A stretch of DNA of 64,000 nucleotides. Source: Azadirachta indica. Its lineage: Eukaryota > Streptophyta > Magnoliopsida > Sapindales > Meliaceae. Made by a program: the position numbers and the translations under genes. The notes below the pieces were generated by a model, which made no database searches, was not told the DNA's origin, and was given only the letters and a program-made list of their open reading frames with translations. Below are positions 11,735-22,339 of this stretch, one piece after another; positions within the stretch are counted from its first letter, which is position 1, and each line of letters starts with the position of its first letter. The stretch is taken from the NCBI GenBank assembly GCA_022749755.1, contig CM040440.1, positions 20,571,269 to 20,635,268 of the forward strand, given 5' to 3'.

Positions 11735-14700
11735 TTAATTTGTCTTTGGGCTATAGGGGAAAATGTGGTCATCATGGGATTCTGGCAAGCCTTTGAGGAC
11801 ATCTCTTAGAGCGTAAAAATGGCTATCACATTTGTGGTCCGAGATTAAGTTGCTTGACAGCACTATCCTCTGGAAGTGTTCATCCAGATGTCTCTTCCAC
11901 AGTGTGAAAAATTCGCTGCCACCGCTATCATTGTTGCTCATATGAATGTCAACATTTCTCTTTAGATAGTACACAGTCCCTGGGACAATTAGCTCCTCAG
12001 CTACTGTACTGACAGCTCCTTCCTTCTTAATGATAGTGGCATTCTGAGTCTTCAACTGTGAGGTTGGCGAAACCATGGAAGAAGTAGATGATTCCTTTTC
12101 AATGAGAACATCTACAAGAAAAAAACAATGATAATTAATACATATAATATTCAAATTCTAGTGCAACTAGAATGAAAGACTTCTCTGACAGTAATGGTGC
12201 CAGCAGAAATATTAAAAGTTCTTCTACATGGCCTCTAAATGAAAATAAGCTCCTTAAAGCAGGAATACTTCTATGTGGCCTCTCCAACATGACTGCTTAT
12301 ATTGCCACAAACTATACTCAAGTTAATAAAGGAAGAGGCATGGGAGGATAACAAGCCAACAAATAGTAAAAATGGTCACAGAGAAAATCATCTTAAGGCC
12401 ATTACAAAACTAAGTAATATCCAACTCTCAAAGCAAATAACTTTTATCACCATAAACATGACACTTGTCAAAATACGAAAGAAAATTCAAGATAAACAAA
12501 ATAGAAGATTTGGAACATAAACATTTGGGCAGCACATGAGCTTACCAGAAGAATCTTTCTTGATCCTGAAGTTTGCATAATCTGCAAGCTTTCTAGCTAC
12601 ATCTTGCACCGAAGATACCACCTGCTTTGCATTTGTGACCAGATCTATGACATTTTTCCAGTCTTCTTTCTCAATCACACTGATCCTATAGTAGAGCAAG
12701 AAAGGAGTTGGATTATCAACAAATACACCACCAGCACACCCCCCCACCCCCCACCCCCCACCCAATATAGAAATAAATTAATGCTCAAAAGTAGCAGCTT
12801 TACATGCAAACAAGTAGTAATCAGTTCCTTCAGATGATGAATGACAAAACATGAGTAGAAACAATCATTTCCTTGTATAGTCACTGACTATCTCCTCTAA
12901 GTATGGTCCTCTATTTAATACTATATACCTAAACTTTATGCCCTTCATAAAAACTTTATCCTTAATACTTGCATTCTCAAGTAAAAAAACTTTATAACTT
13001 GATATCAATACTAAAAGTTACTTCCAGTATCTTAAATGCTGTTTGAAGTCATGCATATGTCTCTGTTTTCAGCATATCCTCAGTGAAAGGTATCAGCTCT
13101 CAAATAGGAAACCTTTTACTTACCAATCAGTTTGAAGAATCTCGTTCCTCAGCCTTGCTAGAGTACTAGTGCTTAATCTAGGTATGATATCATCCTGTGC
13201 ACCAAAACAATAAAAAGAGGAGGGGGGGTTGTGGGGGAAGGAGGAGGGTAATGAGAAAAGTGAACAAATAACACCAGATAAAACTCCTACATTAGTGAAG
13301 TATTTCACAAATATAACTATATAAGTGTTTCAAAAGGAGATGCCTCTCTAACAGATATGAGTGACCAATAATGATATCCATATGCAAACCTGCATTACAA
13401 CTGTAGTCACAAAATCCGAGCAACTTTCAGCTAGTTCTCTTGAGACACAAGGTGGGGTTGCATATCCAACAGCAGTAATAATGTTGGGGCTAAACCCCAG
13501 CTCTTTGAATGACCTTTTGCGAAGCATTATTGCTAGTAAAGAAGCTATAGCACCACCAAGAGAATGACCCACTAGCCTCAACCTAAATCCCTGTAGATGA
13601 ATTAGGCCCACTAAAACTATGAAAACAAACATATAATTTCTTCTATTATTTCCTTTTTTTAAAGGACAAAAAATCCAAAATAGACAAAGTAAACTTTAAG
13701 ACACCTTATGGTTCTCCAAGCATTGCCTTATGGTTCCTATCTCATGAGTAAGAAACCATCGAGCAGCCTCAGCTGTACCAAAGTGGGTCGAGTAGCCTTC
13801 AAACGTGACTTCTTCATGACTTGAAGAAACAATGTTGGTGATTAGGTCATATACAGTATGTGTTCCACGGATCCCGAAAATAACGAGTTTCTTGCGAGGA
13901 TCAATTCCTATATAATATCCAGGCCTCATCACACTAGAATTCTTTTCAAATTTCAAAATGTTGCTTTCTCGAAGCATGCTATTCCTTGCAAGACTGAAAG
14001 CATCATTCTTGTAACAGCCTTTTGCTAACTCAACATGGTAGATTAGATCTTGGACCTAAATCATAAGACCATTACCTGATGAGAATTCCGAGGTGTGAAA
14101 AATGAAAACAAATTTTAAATACGAAATGAAAATGTTAAGCAATTTTATATGTGCCAATATTTCCTCAACAACAAGAAATTAATAATTACAATTGATTCTG
14201 ACGTGATTTGAACACCCTTAACATCCTCAAAAGGATTTAATGATGCTTGACGAAGGTAAATAAGATATAGGCCAACTGTCAGATCACTCAAACTCCAACC
14301 CTCGATCCCAGTCTTACTCCGTTGAATGCTTGCAATAATCTCTGAAACAGATCGATTGCTAGGAGGGGATTTGCTGCTAATCCCATTTCCTGCATATTAA
14401 AATACTACAGCCTCAATGACCAGAAGGCAGATTGAAAAACTGCAGAAGTCGTGGTGTCAATAGCACAAAGATGCTTTAATAAGGATGGCTACATATGGAA
14501 AGCCTATTATTTCAACACAAAAACAACTTATATGGTTAAAAGAGATATGTGGAACCTAAAATTTCAGCAATAGCATAACTTTAATCAGATTGGATATGCT
14601 TAAATGCTCATCCATAACTGCCCTATGCAATCATCCTAGTAAATTAGGTGATACAGAAAGCATAACAAAATTAAACCGACCTGTTGGCAGAGCCCACCTA

Positions 14701-15639
14701 CATACTTGCAGTGCTGGTTCAAGAGCTTTTGTGAGCCAAGTGAGCTCTAACCTCCATTTAGTATCACTAAGATCTTCTCTGCTAGAGCTGTATTTGTTGA
14801 GTTCAGAGTGGTTTTGTGCCATCTTCTTGACTTTGGGCGTTAAAGAAACTTGAGGTGCATCCTTTGCTTCTTCTAGCACCTCCGCTTCTACCTTATCTGC
14901 TTTTGTGCATTGTGATTGACACCGATCAAGAAGACCATATGCGAACTTTCTACATATTTCTTGTCTTTTCCATGCATTTTTGGCATAATCTGCAACATGA
15001 AAACTAAGCAAATGTTCCTTCTTCATAATCTAAGCAATTCCATCTTAAATCACAGAGATTTCCACAATTTCATAATATTTTCTGATCTCAGTACCATTCA
15101 AACATCAGCAGTGCCAGAAAATCTGACTCAAGTTTGAACTCAATGGAAAATCTATCAGACTGTTCATAATGCACACAGAACCAGATGCTCGGCACAGACC
15201 AGTATCAAATCGCAGTTATAAGTGATGAATGTTTAATAAATATTAGCTACTAAGTAAAAGTGGTTGTTTACCAGAACGTGTTTTATTGCTTTCAAAAAGA
15301 AGCAATAGTTACAAATATACTGTAAATGTTCATCATATTCAACCTACCTCAAATTTCAGAAAACAAAGTTGCTATTTATTACTCTCCGCGTTCAAAGATT
15401 TCTAGCACTGAGTTTTAATACATTCAAAATAAATTATACCGGGGACAAATTTCAATACTTTCCATCATTTTCCTAAAAACATCAATCTTTGAGATATTTA
15501 CACTATCACGGAAACACAGTTACTTTATAAGCATAATAAATAGAAATAAAAAATAAATTCGTGAAAAAAAATGAAGAAGAAAATTGAAGAAATGCTTACA
15601 TATGTCGCGAAAGAATCGTTGCAAGGATTGATTAGCCAT
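11735..15639 (-). CDS. Class 3 (alpha/beta-hydrolase) lipase with Lipase_3 N-terminal region
   Basis: Eight exons: 15639-15600, 14989-14681, 14389-14190, 14055-13705, 13590-13390, 13194-13124, 12685-12546 and 12111-11735. They keep one frame and give 562 residues. The order is: a Lys/Arg-rich N-terminus with the plant mono/diacylglycerol-lipase-type N-terminal region (about residues 14-190), a beta-strand with GIRGTHTVYDLITN, and the nucleophile elbow GHSLGG with Ser about residue 310 at the start of exon 5. The likely acid is in the DDIIPRLS segment at the start of exon 6. A late DHKCDSHFYALRDVL segment probably supplies the catalytic His. The predicted reaction is acylglycerol hydrolysis; the substrate is unknown. 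No signal peptide or clear membrane span is visible. The gene resembles the Arabidopsis At2g42450 type. G-rich tracts lie in introns 5 and 6. Confidence 0.9.
12739..12763 (-). other. G-quadruplex-prone tract in a lipase intron
   Basis: On the minus (sense) strand there are four G-runs of 3, 6, 6 and 7 separated by single T residues, in the intron before exon 7. This is a canonical G4 pattern with one-nucleotide loops. The intron immediately upstream has an opposite-strand G-rich tract at 13222-13248, which on the sense strand is simply the pyrimidine-rich region before an acceptor. Confidence 0.7.
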
Positions 15640-16228
15640 TTTCCTAGGGTTCCAGACCAAACTAGTGAGTTATTTGAACTAAATGTTTATCGATGGCGGT
15701 TAGTAACTAAAGGCTGGCGAACAGCCGGCAACTGCCTTATCATGCGTACAAGTCGCGGGGGTGAGAAACCGAACAGAAGGGAGGCTGGTGCAGTGCGAGA
15801 TTATGTTACAAATGGGACGCTATTACGGTCATTTAGTCAGTTTTGATCAAATGCGCAGATTACTACTACTTTCTACTTTTTCTGGACCTGGATCTCTATC
15901 TTCCTTTTGGGCCACATAATTTGTGGGCCATGGAAAAAGAAAGCCCAAGATTTGGGGCATTATGAAATTCTGAGAACGTGAGGGGGTTTTGGTTATATTA
16001 CAAGAAATAGTTAAGGGCCTCGTAAAAAAAAAAAACAAGAAACAAAAAACCCAACCTTAAGAAATCCCAGCACTTTATAAAAGCCTCGAATTAGGGCTTT
16101 GAGATCCAGTTCACACTTCTATTATTAACACTCGCCCTCTTCTCTCCAGCAACACATTTAGGATTTAGGTCTCGCGAAGCGATTTTCTTTTTTCTATTAT
16201 CTTGTTTGATCATATGAATTTATTGTAG
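15640..16228. promoter_or_regulatory. Divergent promoter between the lipase and the snoRNA unit
   Basis: The region separates the lipase ATG (minus, 15639) from the first snoRNA (plus). It holds site II-type elements TGGGCC at 15908-15913 and 15924-15929 and AGCCCA at 15942-15947. A TATAAAA lies at 16076-16082, and a TTAGGG (reverse telo-box core) at about 16092. Site II plus telo-box is a known arrangement in plant ribosomal-protein and snoRNA promoters. The plus-strand transcript would start at about 16105-16110. Confidence 0.6.
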
Positions 16229-16321
16229 GAGAATGAAATGATGAATTGATATGTTTCCCTATTGGTTTGATTGCCGGCATGATGGCATCGACCTTTGTAT
16301 TAGCTCTATCTGATCATTCTC
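16229..16321 (+). ncRNA. Box C/D snoRNA, copy 1
   Basis: C box ATGATGA at 16238-16244, D box CTGA at 16310-16313, and C' ATGATGG at 16279-16285. A D'-like TTGA lies at 16267-16270. An 8-bp perfect terminal stem pairs GAGAATGA (16229-16236) with TCATTCTC (16314-16321). The 12 nt ending two bases before the D box (GTATTAGCTCTA) are complementary to the universally conserved 18S rRNA segment TAGAGCTAATAC. By the D+5 rule the target is the A of TAGA. It would therefore guide 2'-O-methylation of 18S rRNA in the nucleolus. Human SNORD45 is, as I recall, a guide for the corresponding site. The D' guide was not assigned with confidence. Confidence 0.85.
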
Positions 16322-16410
16322 TTTCTTTTGCGTGTTTTTGAATTAGCGTATTTGTTCGCTTTTTTGTTTGTCCTTTTTGAAAATGAAGATTTAATAAGAG
16401 CAGGAGGAGA

Positions 16411-16496
16411 AAGGAAGTGATGATTAAGAAATGTTTCCCTATTGGTTTGATTAGCCGTCATGATGGCTTCATTGTTATTAGCTGTATCTGATCCTT
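16411..16496 (+). ncRNA. Box C/D snoRNA, copy 2 (diverged paralogue)
   Basis: C box GTGATGA at 16417-16423, C' ATGATGG near 16460, and D box CTGA at 16488-16491. A short AAGGA/TCCTT terminal stem closes it. It shares about 22 identical bases after the C box with copy 1 (ATGTTTCCCTATTGGTTTGA region) and lies 90 bp downstream, so the two probably come from one precursor, as is usual for plant snoRNA clusters. The guide before the D box carries a mismatch to the 18S target next to the predicted methylation position and a second one at its far end, leaving eight contiguous pairs. Confidence 0.75.
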
Positions 16497-16499
16497 GTT

Positions 16500-17299
16500 T
16501 CTTTCTGCTTATATTTCAATTCAGATTCTTCTGGAGCACATTTCGAAGGCGTATCAGGCTAATATTTCCGCCTGTTAAGCTCAAAACATGTGCAACATTT
16601 TCAGTTTGAATGTCGTCTTGCCTTATCATGCTATCGTACTCTGACCTAAATTTCTGAAGTCTTGAATGAGCGTTTATATGTATCTGTGTATTTCAGTCAA
16701 AAGCTGGTACTACGATATACTCTCGTTCCTTCATAGTATCACCTGTCGAATCAACATCTGAATAGTAGCCTATGGAATGAATGACAAGTACCATGAACAT
16801 GCCAACGTATGCAAGAAACGAATGAATAAGAAGTACAAGGAGACTGACTAACAAAATGTACAAACATTTAACATACGTTATATTCAGAGTAACTGTCAGG
16901 GAAACTAAAAAGCTAAGAATCTTTCAATAAGCTAGACATGAAACCTAGCGTTAATAGAAAAAGTGAAAACAATGTCAAGATAGAGCAAACCAGACAATGC
17001 CAAATTAGAAAGATGGGTTAACAGGAGAAGACTACTTGCGATCCATCAAAGCTAGAGATGATGACTGGAGGGACAAGGGATTGCTGAAATTTTGTCAAGT
17101 TTCTGGAAGGACAAATAGACTACGATATAACTAAAACAAGGAATCAAATTTATGTCAAAATGACTGCAATTATTTAAGCATAATAGGACAATCCATGGGA
17201 ACCTTGCTGCTGAGCAGGCGGGATGAGAGTTTTATAACTTCTCCGGACTGATTGCAACAAATAATAAGAGCATGAAAGGTATTCCCCTTGGAGGGACAA
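16500..17299. other. No gene recognised; 3' flank of the snoRNA unit
   Basis: I see no coding sequence, tRNA or further box C/D pair with a closing stem. Part of the stretch may be the rest of the snoRNA host transcript. Confidence 0.5.
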
Positions 17300-18080
17300 A
17301 GAGGATCATTCAAGAGTCAAGATATTCAGGTTGCACTTTGCAGTTTGTAGGGAGCCAGTAAATCCAAATAGAGCTGCCGAAAGAAAAACTTTTATTTTCA
17401 TTTGAATTGTAAATGACCACAAAAATTTCCACCAGCTACAAAGATTATCAGAGCAAGAAGGAATTTCAGCAAGTTTAAGGTTAAACGCTAACTGATAGAA
17501 GCTTTTAAAAGAACGTACTCCTCTTTCATCAAAATACCATAACAATCTGTTATAATTAACCTTACGGAGCTATGGAATTTTCAGCATGAGCTATTTCATC
17601 AACATAAGGGATCAATCTATTATCACTAGCTTTATGGAGCAATGAAATTTTCAGCATGAGTTCTGCATCTGGTCTCTGATAATTGCTCGTTCCAGGTTCT
17701 GTCCTCTGCAATCAAATCTGCCACATGCAAATCAGCAGCCAAAGATTGTAAAACTTTTTGACCTAGGGATCCAATTGTCCTCAAAAAACCATAATTTTCC
17801 TGCCACATAAGATACTTCTCCAGATAAATGGGATTACTCCCTAATTTGCTGTGCAAGAACTCACATTTGGAGAAGTATCTTGCTTTCAGAAATCTAGCCA
17901 GAAGAGAACGTGGAGCCTGAATAATTCTCCATTATTTATTTGGCAAACATAGCTTGAGTAAATGAATTCAAGTCACTGAATCCAAGCCCCCATCTTTCCT
18001 TGGCTGACATAATTCCTCCTTGAACCTGCACTACCCCACAGATAGTTAGCAAACGATTTTAAAAATGTCATCGCACAGTC
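17300..18080 (-). mobile_element. Decayed LINE (non-LTR retrotransposon) ORF2 fragment
   Basis: Read on the minus strand, fragments in several frames match the C-terminal half of plant LINE reverse transcriptase polyproteins. In order they are an RT-tail segment (WGLGFSDLNSFTQAMFAK), then LLARFLKARYFSKCEFLHSK with SNPIYLEKYL, then VADLIAEDRTWNEQL. Last is a zinc-binding RT-associated domain (FKSFYQLAF, then WWKFLWSF, IKVFLSAALFGF). Stop codons and frameshifts break it into at least four pieces, so it is inactive. The 5' part and the poly(A) end were not identified. Confidence 0.75.
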
Positions 18081-19120
18081 CACGCGGCAGCTTGAATACA
18101 CCCATTGCATAAGTAGACTTGTGCTACAGTTTCTATAGCCATTCATTAAGAAAAAGTTATATGATTAATATTCTAGTAGAAAAACTTCCGTATGAAGTTG
18201 TTCGTATAACCATGGGAATTACCATGGATACAAAATTCTATACAAACTCTAGTTATAAGAATTAATTTAGTTAGTATCATACCATTGTCACAGAAATAAA
18301 TAGTAAGACACATGTGACAATAATAGTAAGAGACGTGACAATAATATAACACTATCACCTCTATTTGTATTGGCAGAATTGGTATTGCAAGTATTGTTCT
18401 ATAACTATATATATACTTGCTATGTGTAAATGTGCATTTTTTGCCCTTCTTCGTTTTATATTTTGTGGGCCTTTTGAAGCTAAAGATGCCAACAATGCCA
18501 AGGTATAACGGTTCAATTAATGAATTTGCCTGGGAAGAAACCAAAGTCCCAAATTATTAGGTTGCTATAAGACATATCTTCCATCACAAATTTATAGTTG
18601 TGTAATCTGCATACGTGTAGCTAAAAACTTGCATCCTTTGGCTTAACTATTAAAAAAAAAAAAAAAAAAAGAGCATTGCAGCAAGCGGCTGGTTGGAGAC
18701 TAATAAGAGCCCTAATTTTTATGAATTGCTTGAAAAGCAGTTATATGTTTGCAGAACTAGAATCTGAAATCAAAATTTACAGGTGACAAGAGATTCAAAA
18801 ATTGATGTTATATCATAAGCAATTAGTTTACCATAGCTATATCCCCATTATGAATATGATCTGCAAAAATATTTTACAGAATGGTGCAGATCTTCAAATG
18901 GACATACCTTTCAAGAGAGCTGTAAGTTCCCAACCATCTTACTGTAATGCCAAATTTAACCAATTAAAATAACAATTACCCAGCAAGCAAAAAATAGCTT
19001 CTTGTCTGCATAGGCCTCATATTGATGATTAGACGGGCAGCTGAAGCTAGCAGGCTACATACCTGAACTCGGGTCTATATTATAACCGGTTACTATTCCC
19101 TCTCTCAGAACATTGAACTG
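18081..19120. other. No gene seen; spacer downstream of the PPR gene
   Basis: AT-rich DNA with a poly(A) run near 18652-18670. No supported feature. The last part is presumably the 3' UTR of the PPR gene, which is transcribed leftwards. Confidence 0.5.
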
Positions 19121-20869
19121 CTACAATATTGACTCGAGTTTGGGCACATAGCCAGCAAGTTTCAGCTGCATATCTAATTCAGCAAGCAACAAGTAGATTT
19201 CATCAGAGGCCAAGTGAGACTTATCAGATGCTGCGAATTGATAAATTTTCCTATCCATTTCTATCCAACTTGAACCAGGACATCTCTTTTCAATCCCTAG
19301 TTCCTTCATGGCCACCCTAATTTTGGTGACCTCAGCCCATCGGTTCACTTCAGCATACATGTTAAGTAAAAGAGAGTAATACCCACTATTGTTTGGCTCC
19401 AAAATCATCAATTCATTAACAGCTCTATGTGCAATCTCCAAGTTCCGATGAAGCTTGCAGCCACCCAACAAGGCACCCCAAATAACCGCATTTGGTTGTA
19501 ATTTCATGCCTCTTATCAGTTCTAGTGCTTCTTCAACCAAGCCAGCTTTGCTCAATAGATCAACCATGCATCCATAGTGCTCAACTTGAGGAGTTATGGA
19601 ATATCCAGAGATCATGCTTTGAAACCTCCTGCGGCCTTCATCAACAAGCCCTGCATGAGTGCATGCACTTAGAACACTGATGAAAGTAACCCCATTTGGT
19701 TTGATCTTTTCACTCTCCATCCTAGCAAACATAGCCAACGCTTCATGTGCAAAACCATGAACTGCAAGACCTTCAATTACTGAATTCCAACAGAAAAGGT
19801 TCTTCTCTCGCAGCTTGAAGAAAACTAGAAGTGACCTATCTAAGCTCCCACACTTTGCATACATATCAATGAGTGCAGAGCCGATATAAACATCAAGATC
19901 AAATCCAATTTGCATCACATACAGATGTATTTCCCTCCCTAAATCAAGGGCTCCAAGATGGGCACAAGCCGATATAACAGTAGCCACTGTAACTTCATCA
20001 GGGCTAATCCCACTCTTTTTCATCTCATTAAACACATCTAGTGCTTCTCGAAATTTCTTGTTTCGAGAGTAACAAGTGATCATAGTAGTCCATGAAATTA
20101 TATCTTTCGCTGGCATTTCATTAAATAATAATTCAGCAGCCACGACATTCCCAAATCTTGCATAGCCATCAATCATAGTGTTCCACGAGGCGATGTTCCT
20201 TTCAGGCATTTCGTCAAACAATCTCCTCGCAGAGTATAAATCCCCGGCTCGAACGTGGGCCGAAACCATTGTAGACCATGAAAAAACATCTCTTTCAGCC
20301 ATTTCATCAAATACCCTTCTCGATTCAGAAAATTTGTTCGAATTTGAGTAATAATCAACCAAAGCAGTTTGCACAAACACGTGGGAATTAAATCCACTTT
20401 TCCAAACATGGCCATGCACAGCTTCTCCGGAACAGACACCCAACAACATTGAGCAAGCCTTTATCAAGGATGAAAACGTGTAACTTGTGGGCAGAAGTTT
20501 AGCTCTTAACATATGCATATAAAACTCTATTGCTTGAAGTGGATGACCACATTGAACAAAGCCTCTGGTAAGCGCATTGTACACAAAAGCATTGGGTTCC
20601 TGCATCTGGGTAAAAGCTAGAACCGCGTAATCTGTACGGTGAAACATAGTTGTACTAGAGCTGATAAATTGGTTAACGAGGAAACAATCTTGGTTCGCAT
20701 TGGTTTTGACCATGGTAGCAAAAATGCATTCTAGTTCTCTTAGACTGGAACATTTGCTTAATTGAGTAGCTAGAGTGTGTACTTCAGGGAATGAGTCAGG
20801 GTTATGAAGACGCTTAGAGATTGAGATTCCATTGAAGCTAGTTATGGTTCTTACGTGCTTGAAAAGCAT
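19121..20869 (-). CDS. PLS-class pentatricopeptide repeat protein with E domain
   Basis: A single exon of 582 codons, typical of intronless plant PPR genes. About ten PPR motifs run from about residue 90 to 460 in the P-L-S pattern. Examples are VFSWSTMVSAHVRAGDLYSA, IASWNTMIDGYARFGNV, LDVYIGSALIDMYAKCG and VTFISVLSACTHAGLVDEG. They are followed by an E/E+ region (about 460-582) with PNAVIWGALLGGC and CPGSSWIEMD. There is no DYW deaminase domain. The basic, Ser/Thr-containing N-terminus could be an organelle transit peptide. E-type PPRs bind RNA in mitochondria or plastids and usually specify C-to-U editing sites in concert with DYW proteins; the target cannot be read here. The start at 20869 is the first ATG before the hydrophobic/basic leader. 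Confidence 0.93.
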   Translation of the reverse strand: MLFKHVRTITSFNGISISKRLHNPDSFPEVHTLATQLSKCSSLRELECIFATMVKTNANQDCFLVNQFISSSTTMFHRTDYAVLAFTQMQEPNAFVYNALTRGFVQCGHPLQAIEFYMHMLRAKLLPTSYTFSSLIKACSMLLGVCSGEAVHGHVWKSGFNSHVFVQTALVDYYSNSNKFSESRRVFDEMAERDVFSWSTMVSAHVRAGDLYSARRLFDEMPERNIASWNTMIDGYARFGNVVAAELLFNEMPAKDIISWTTMITCYSRNKKFREALDVFNEMKKSGISPDEVTVATVISACAHLGALDLGREIHLYVMQIGFDLDVYIGSALIDMYAKCGSLDRSLLVFFKLREKNLFCWNSVIEGLAVHGFAHEALAMFARMESEKIKPNGVTFISVLSACTHAGLVDEGRRRFQSMISGYSITPQVEHYGCMVDLLSKAGLVEEALELIRGMKLQPNAVIWGALLGGCKLHRNLEIAHRAVNELMILEPNNSGYYSLLLNMYAEVNRWAEVTKIRVAMKELGIEKRCPGSSWIEMDRKIYQFAASDKSHLASDEIYLLLAELDMQLKLAGYVPKLESIL

Positions 20870-22339
20870 TTACTTTACTGGAGGCAACTGGAAACTGATA
20901 TTACGATATGAATATATAAATGACGGTGGCCGGACTTCTGGGCATGGAAAAAAAATTATCTTTAATGCAAAGAATTAGACTGCGTGGTCAAGAATTTCTC
21001 GACAAAGAATTGCAAAATGACAGACTTCAGAGAGATCTGAGTCTGACCATCTTATTTCGAACGTGTGGCAGTCGCGGGAACAATGAAACTTGGCTCCGAA
21101 GGAAGCACGAGGAGAGAGATACCAGTGTTATGAAAGTAAGCTTCGACGTCGCAGTAATCTTAAAAGAAGATATAAAAGCCTGATGTAAGGCCCAAAAGGC
21201 CTGCATCTGGGCCTGGATCATATGGACTTAATGTTCACAAGTAAATACTATTTTAATTGTATATAACTTGTTTTATCTAATAAGTAATAAATTATCATTG
21301 TTTTGAATTGATTATTATTTTAACATTTTATATCTTAACTAGTTTTTCAATAGAATTAAATATTTAAAATTTTATTAATATATTTTTTTGTATTAATATT
21401 CAGTTGTAAAATAATTAGTTAATAATATATTATAAATTATATCTTATACGTAATAACATGGACTTTAAATAATTCATATCTTCAAAGACTAAATAAATAA
21501 TTTCAGTTCATTAGGTGTGAGTTTGATTTTGCCATTAGGCCTTTTGGCCTGATGGTTATAAAATTGAATTAACTTGAAGTTAGACATTCTGGATTTTTTT
21601 CTTTTTCTTTAAATAAATTTTGACAACGAAAGAAACAAAAGTAATTTAATATAATTTTAAAATATGATTGGGTAATTGGATGGGACTTTTGATTCCAAGA
21701 TAGATAAGAAGAGAAAATGATTGAATACTTAATTTAAAGAAAAGAATGGCTGATGGGATGTATCAGATTATATAATTAGATAATGGGTAGGATTTGGTCA
21801 AAAATAAAGATACGGGTTGACATGCAACAAGAAGATAATTTAGGAGACTTTTACTCTCACGATTAAAAGAATTTAATTCTCTTTTTACGTGTTTGGCTAG
21901 TTTTTTAGATGCCCTACAATTTTGTTTTTCTGTGCTAAGGTGAGACTTGACAACTAGCAAGGGCAAACGTATACATAAAGAACTCCTGCTTTAGGCTAAG
22001 ATGTGATGTGAATATTTTTTTACATTTTTGGAGGGCCAAGAGTTTGACGAGCTGACATTTTCCAATTTTGGTTTTAAAATTCTGCAAGATGTTGTGATGG
22101 TTGGAGAAAGTCCAAAAGTGGGTATCTCACTGTCTTTGGCCTTTCTAAATTTTATAATCAAATCAGATTGTTGCATCTCTTCTATAACACATCTTTCACT
22201 TAACATATGCATCTTTCTACTCTTTCTCCGGCTTGAGTGGCCATATTCATTGTTCAACAGCATCTTTGCACTCTTCTTCTTATATATGCTTTGATTGAAT
22301 GACCATCACTAACAGCTCAATCGTTTAGCTTTTTCTAAT
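20870..22339. other. Divergent spacer between PPR and dioxygenase genes
   Basis: The PPR-proximal part contains site II-type motifs (AGGCCC at about 21187 and TGGGCC at about 21208), common near plant PPR genes. The rest is AT-rich. A TATATATG run at 22281-22288, about 55 bp before the dioxygenase ATG, may serve as its TATA box. A short SINE-like A-box patch near 21550 is too weak to call. Confidence 0.4.
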
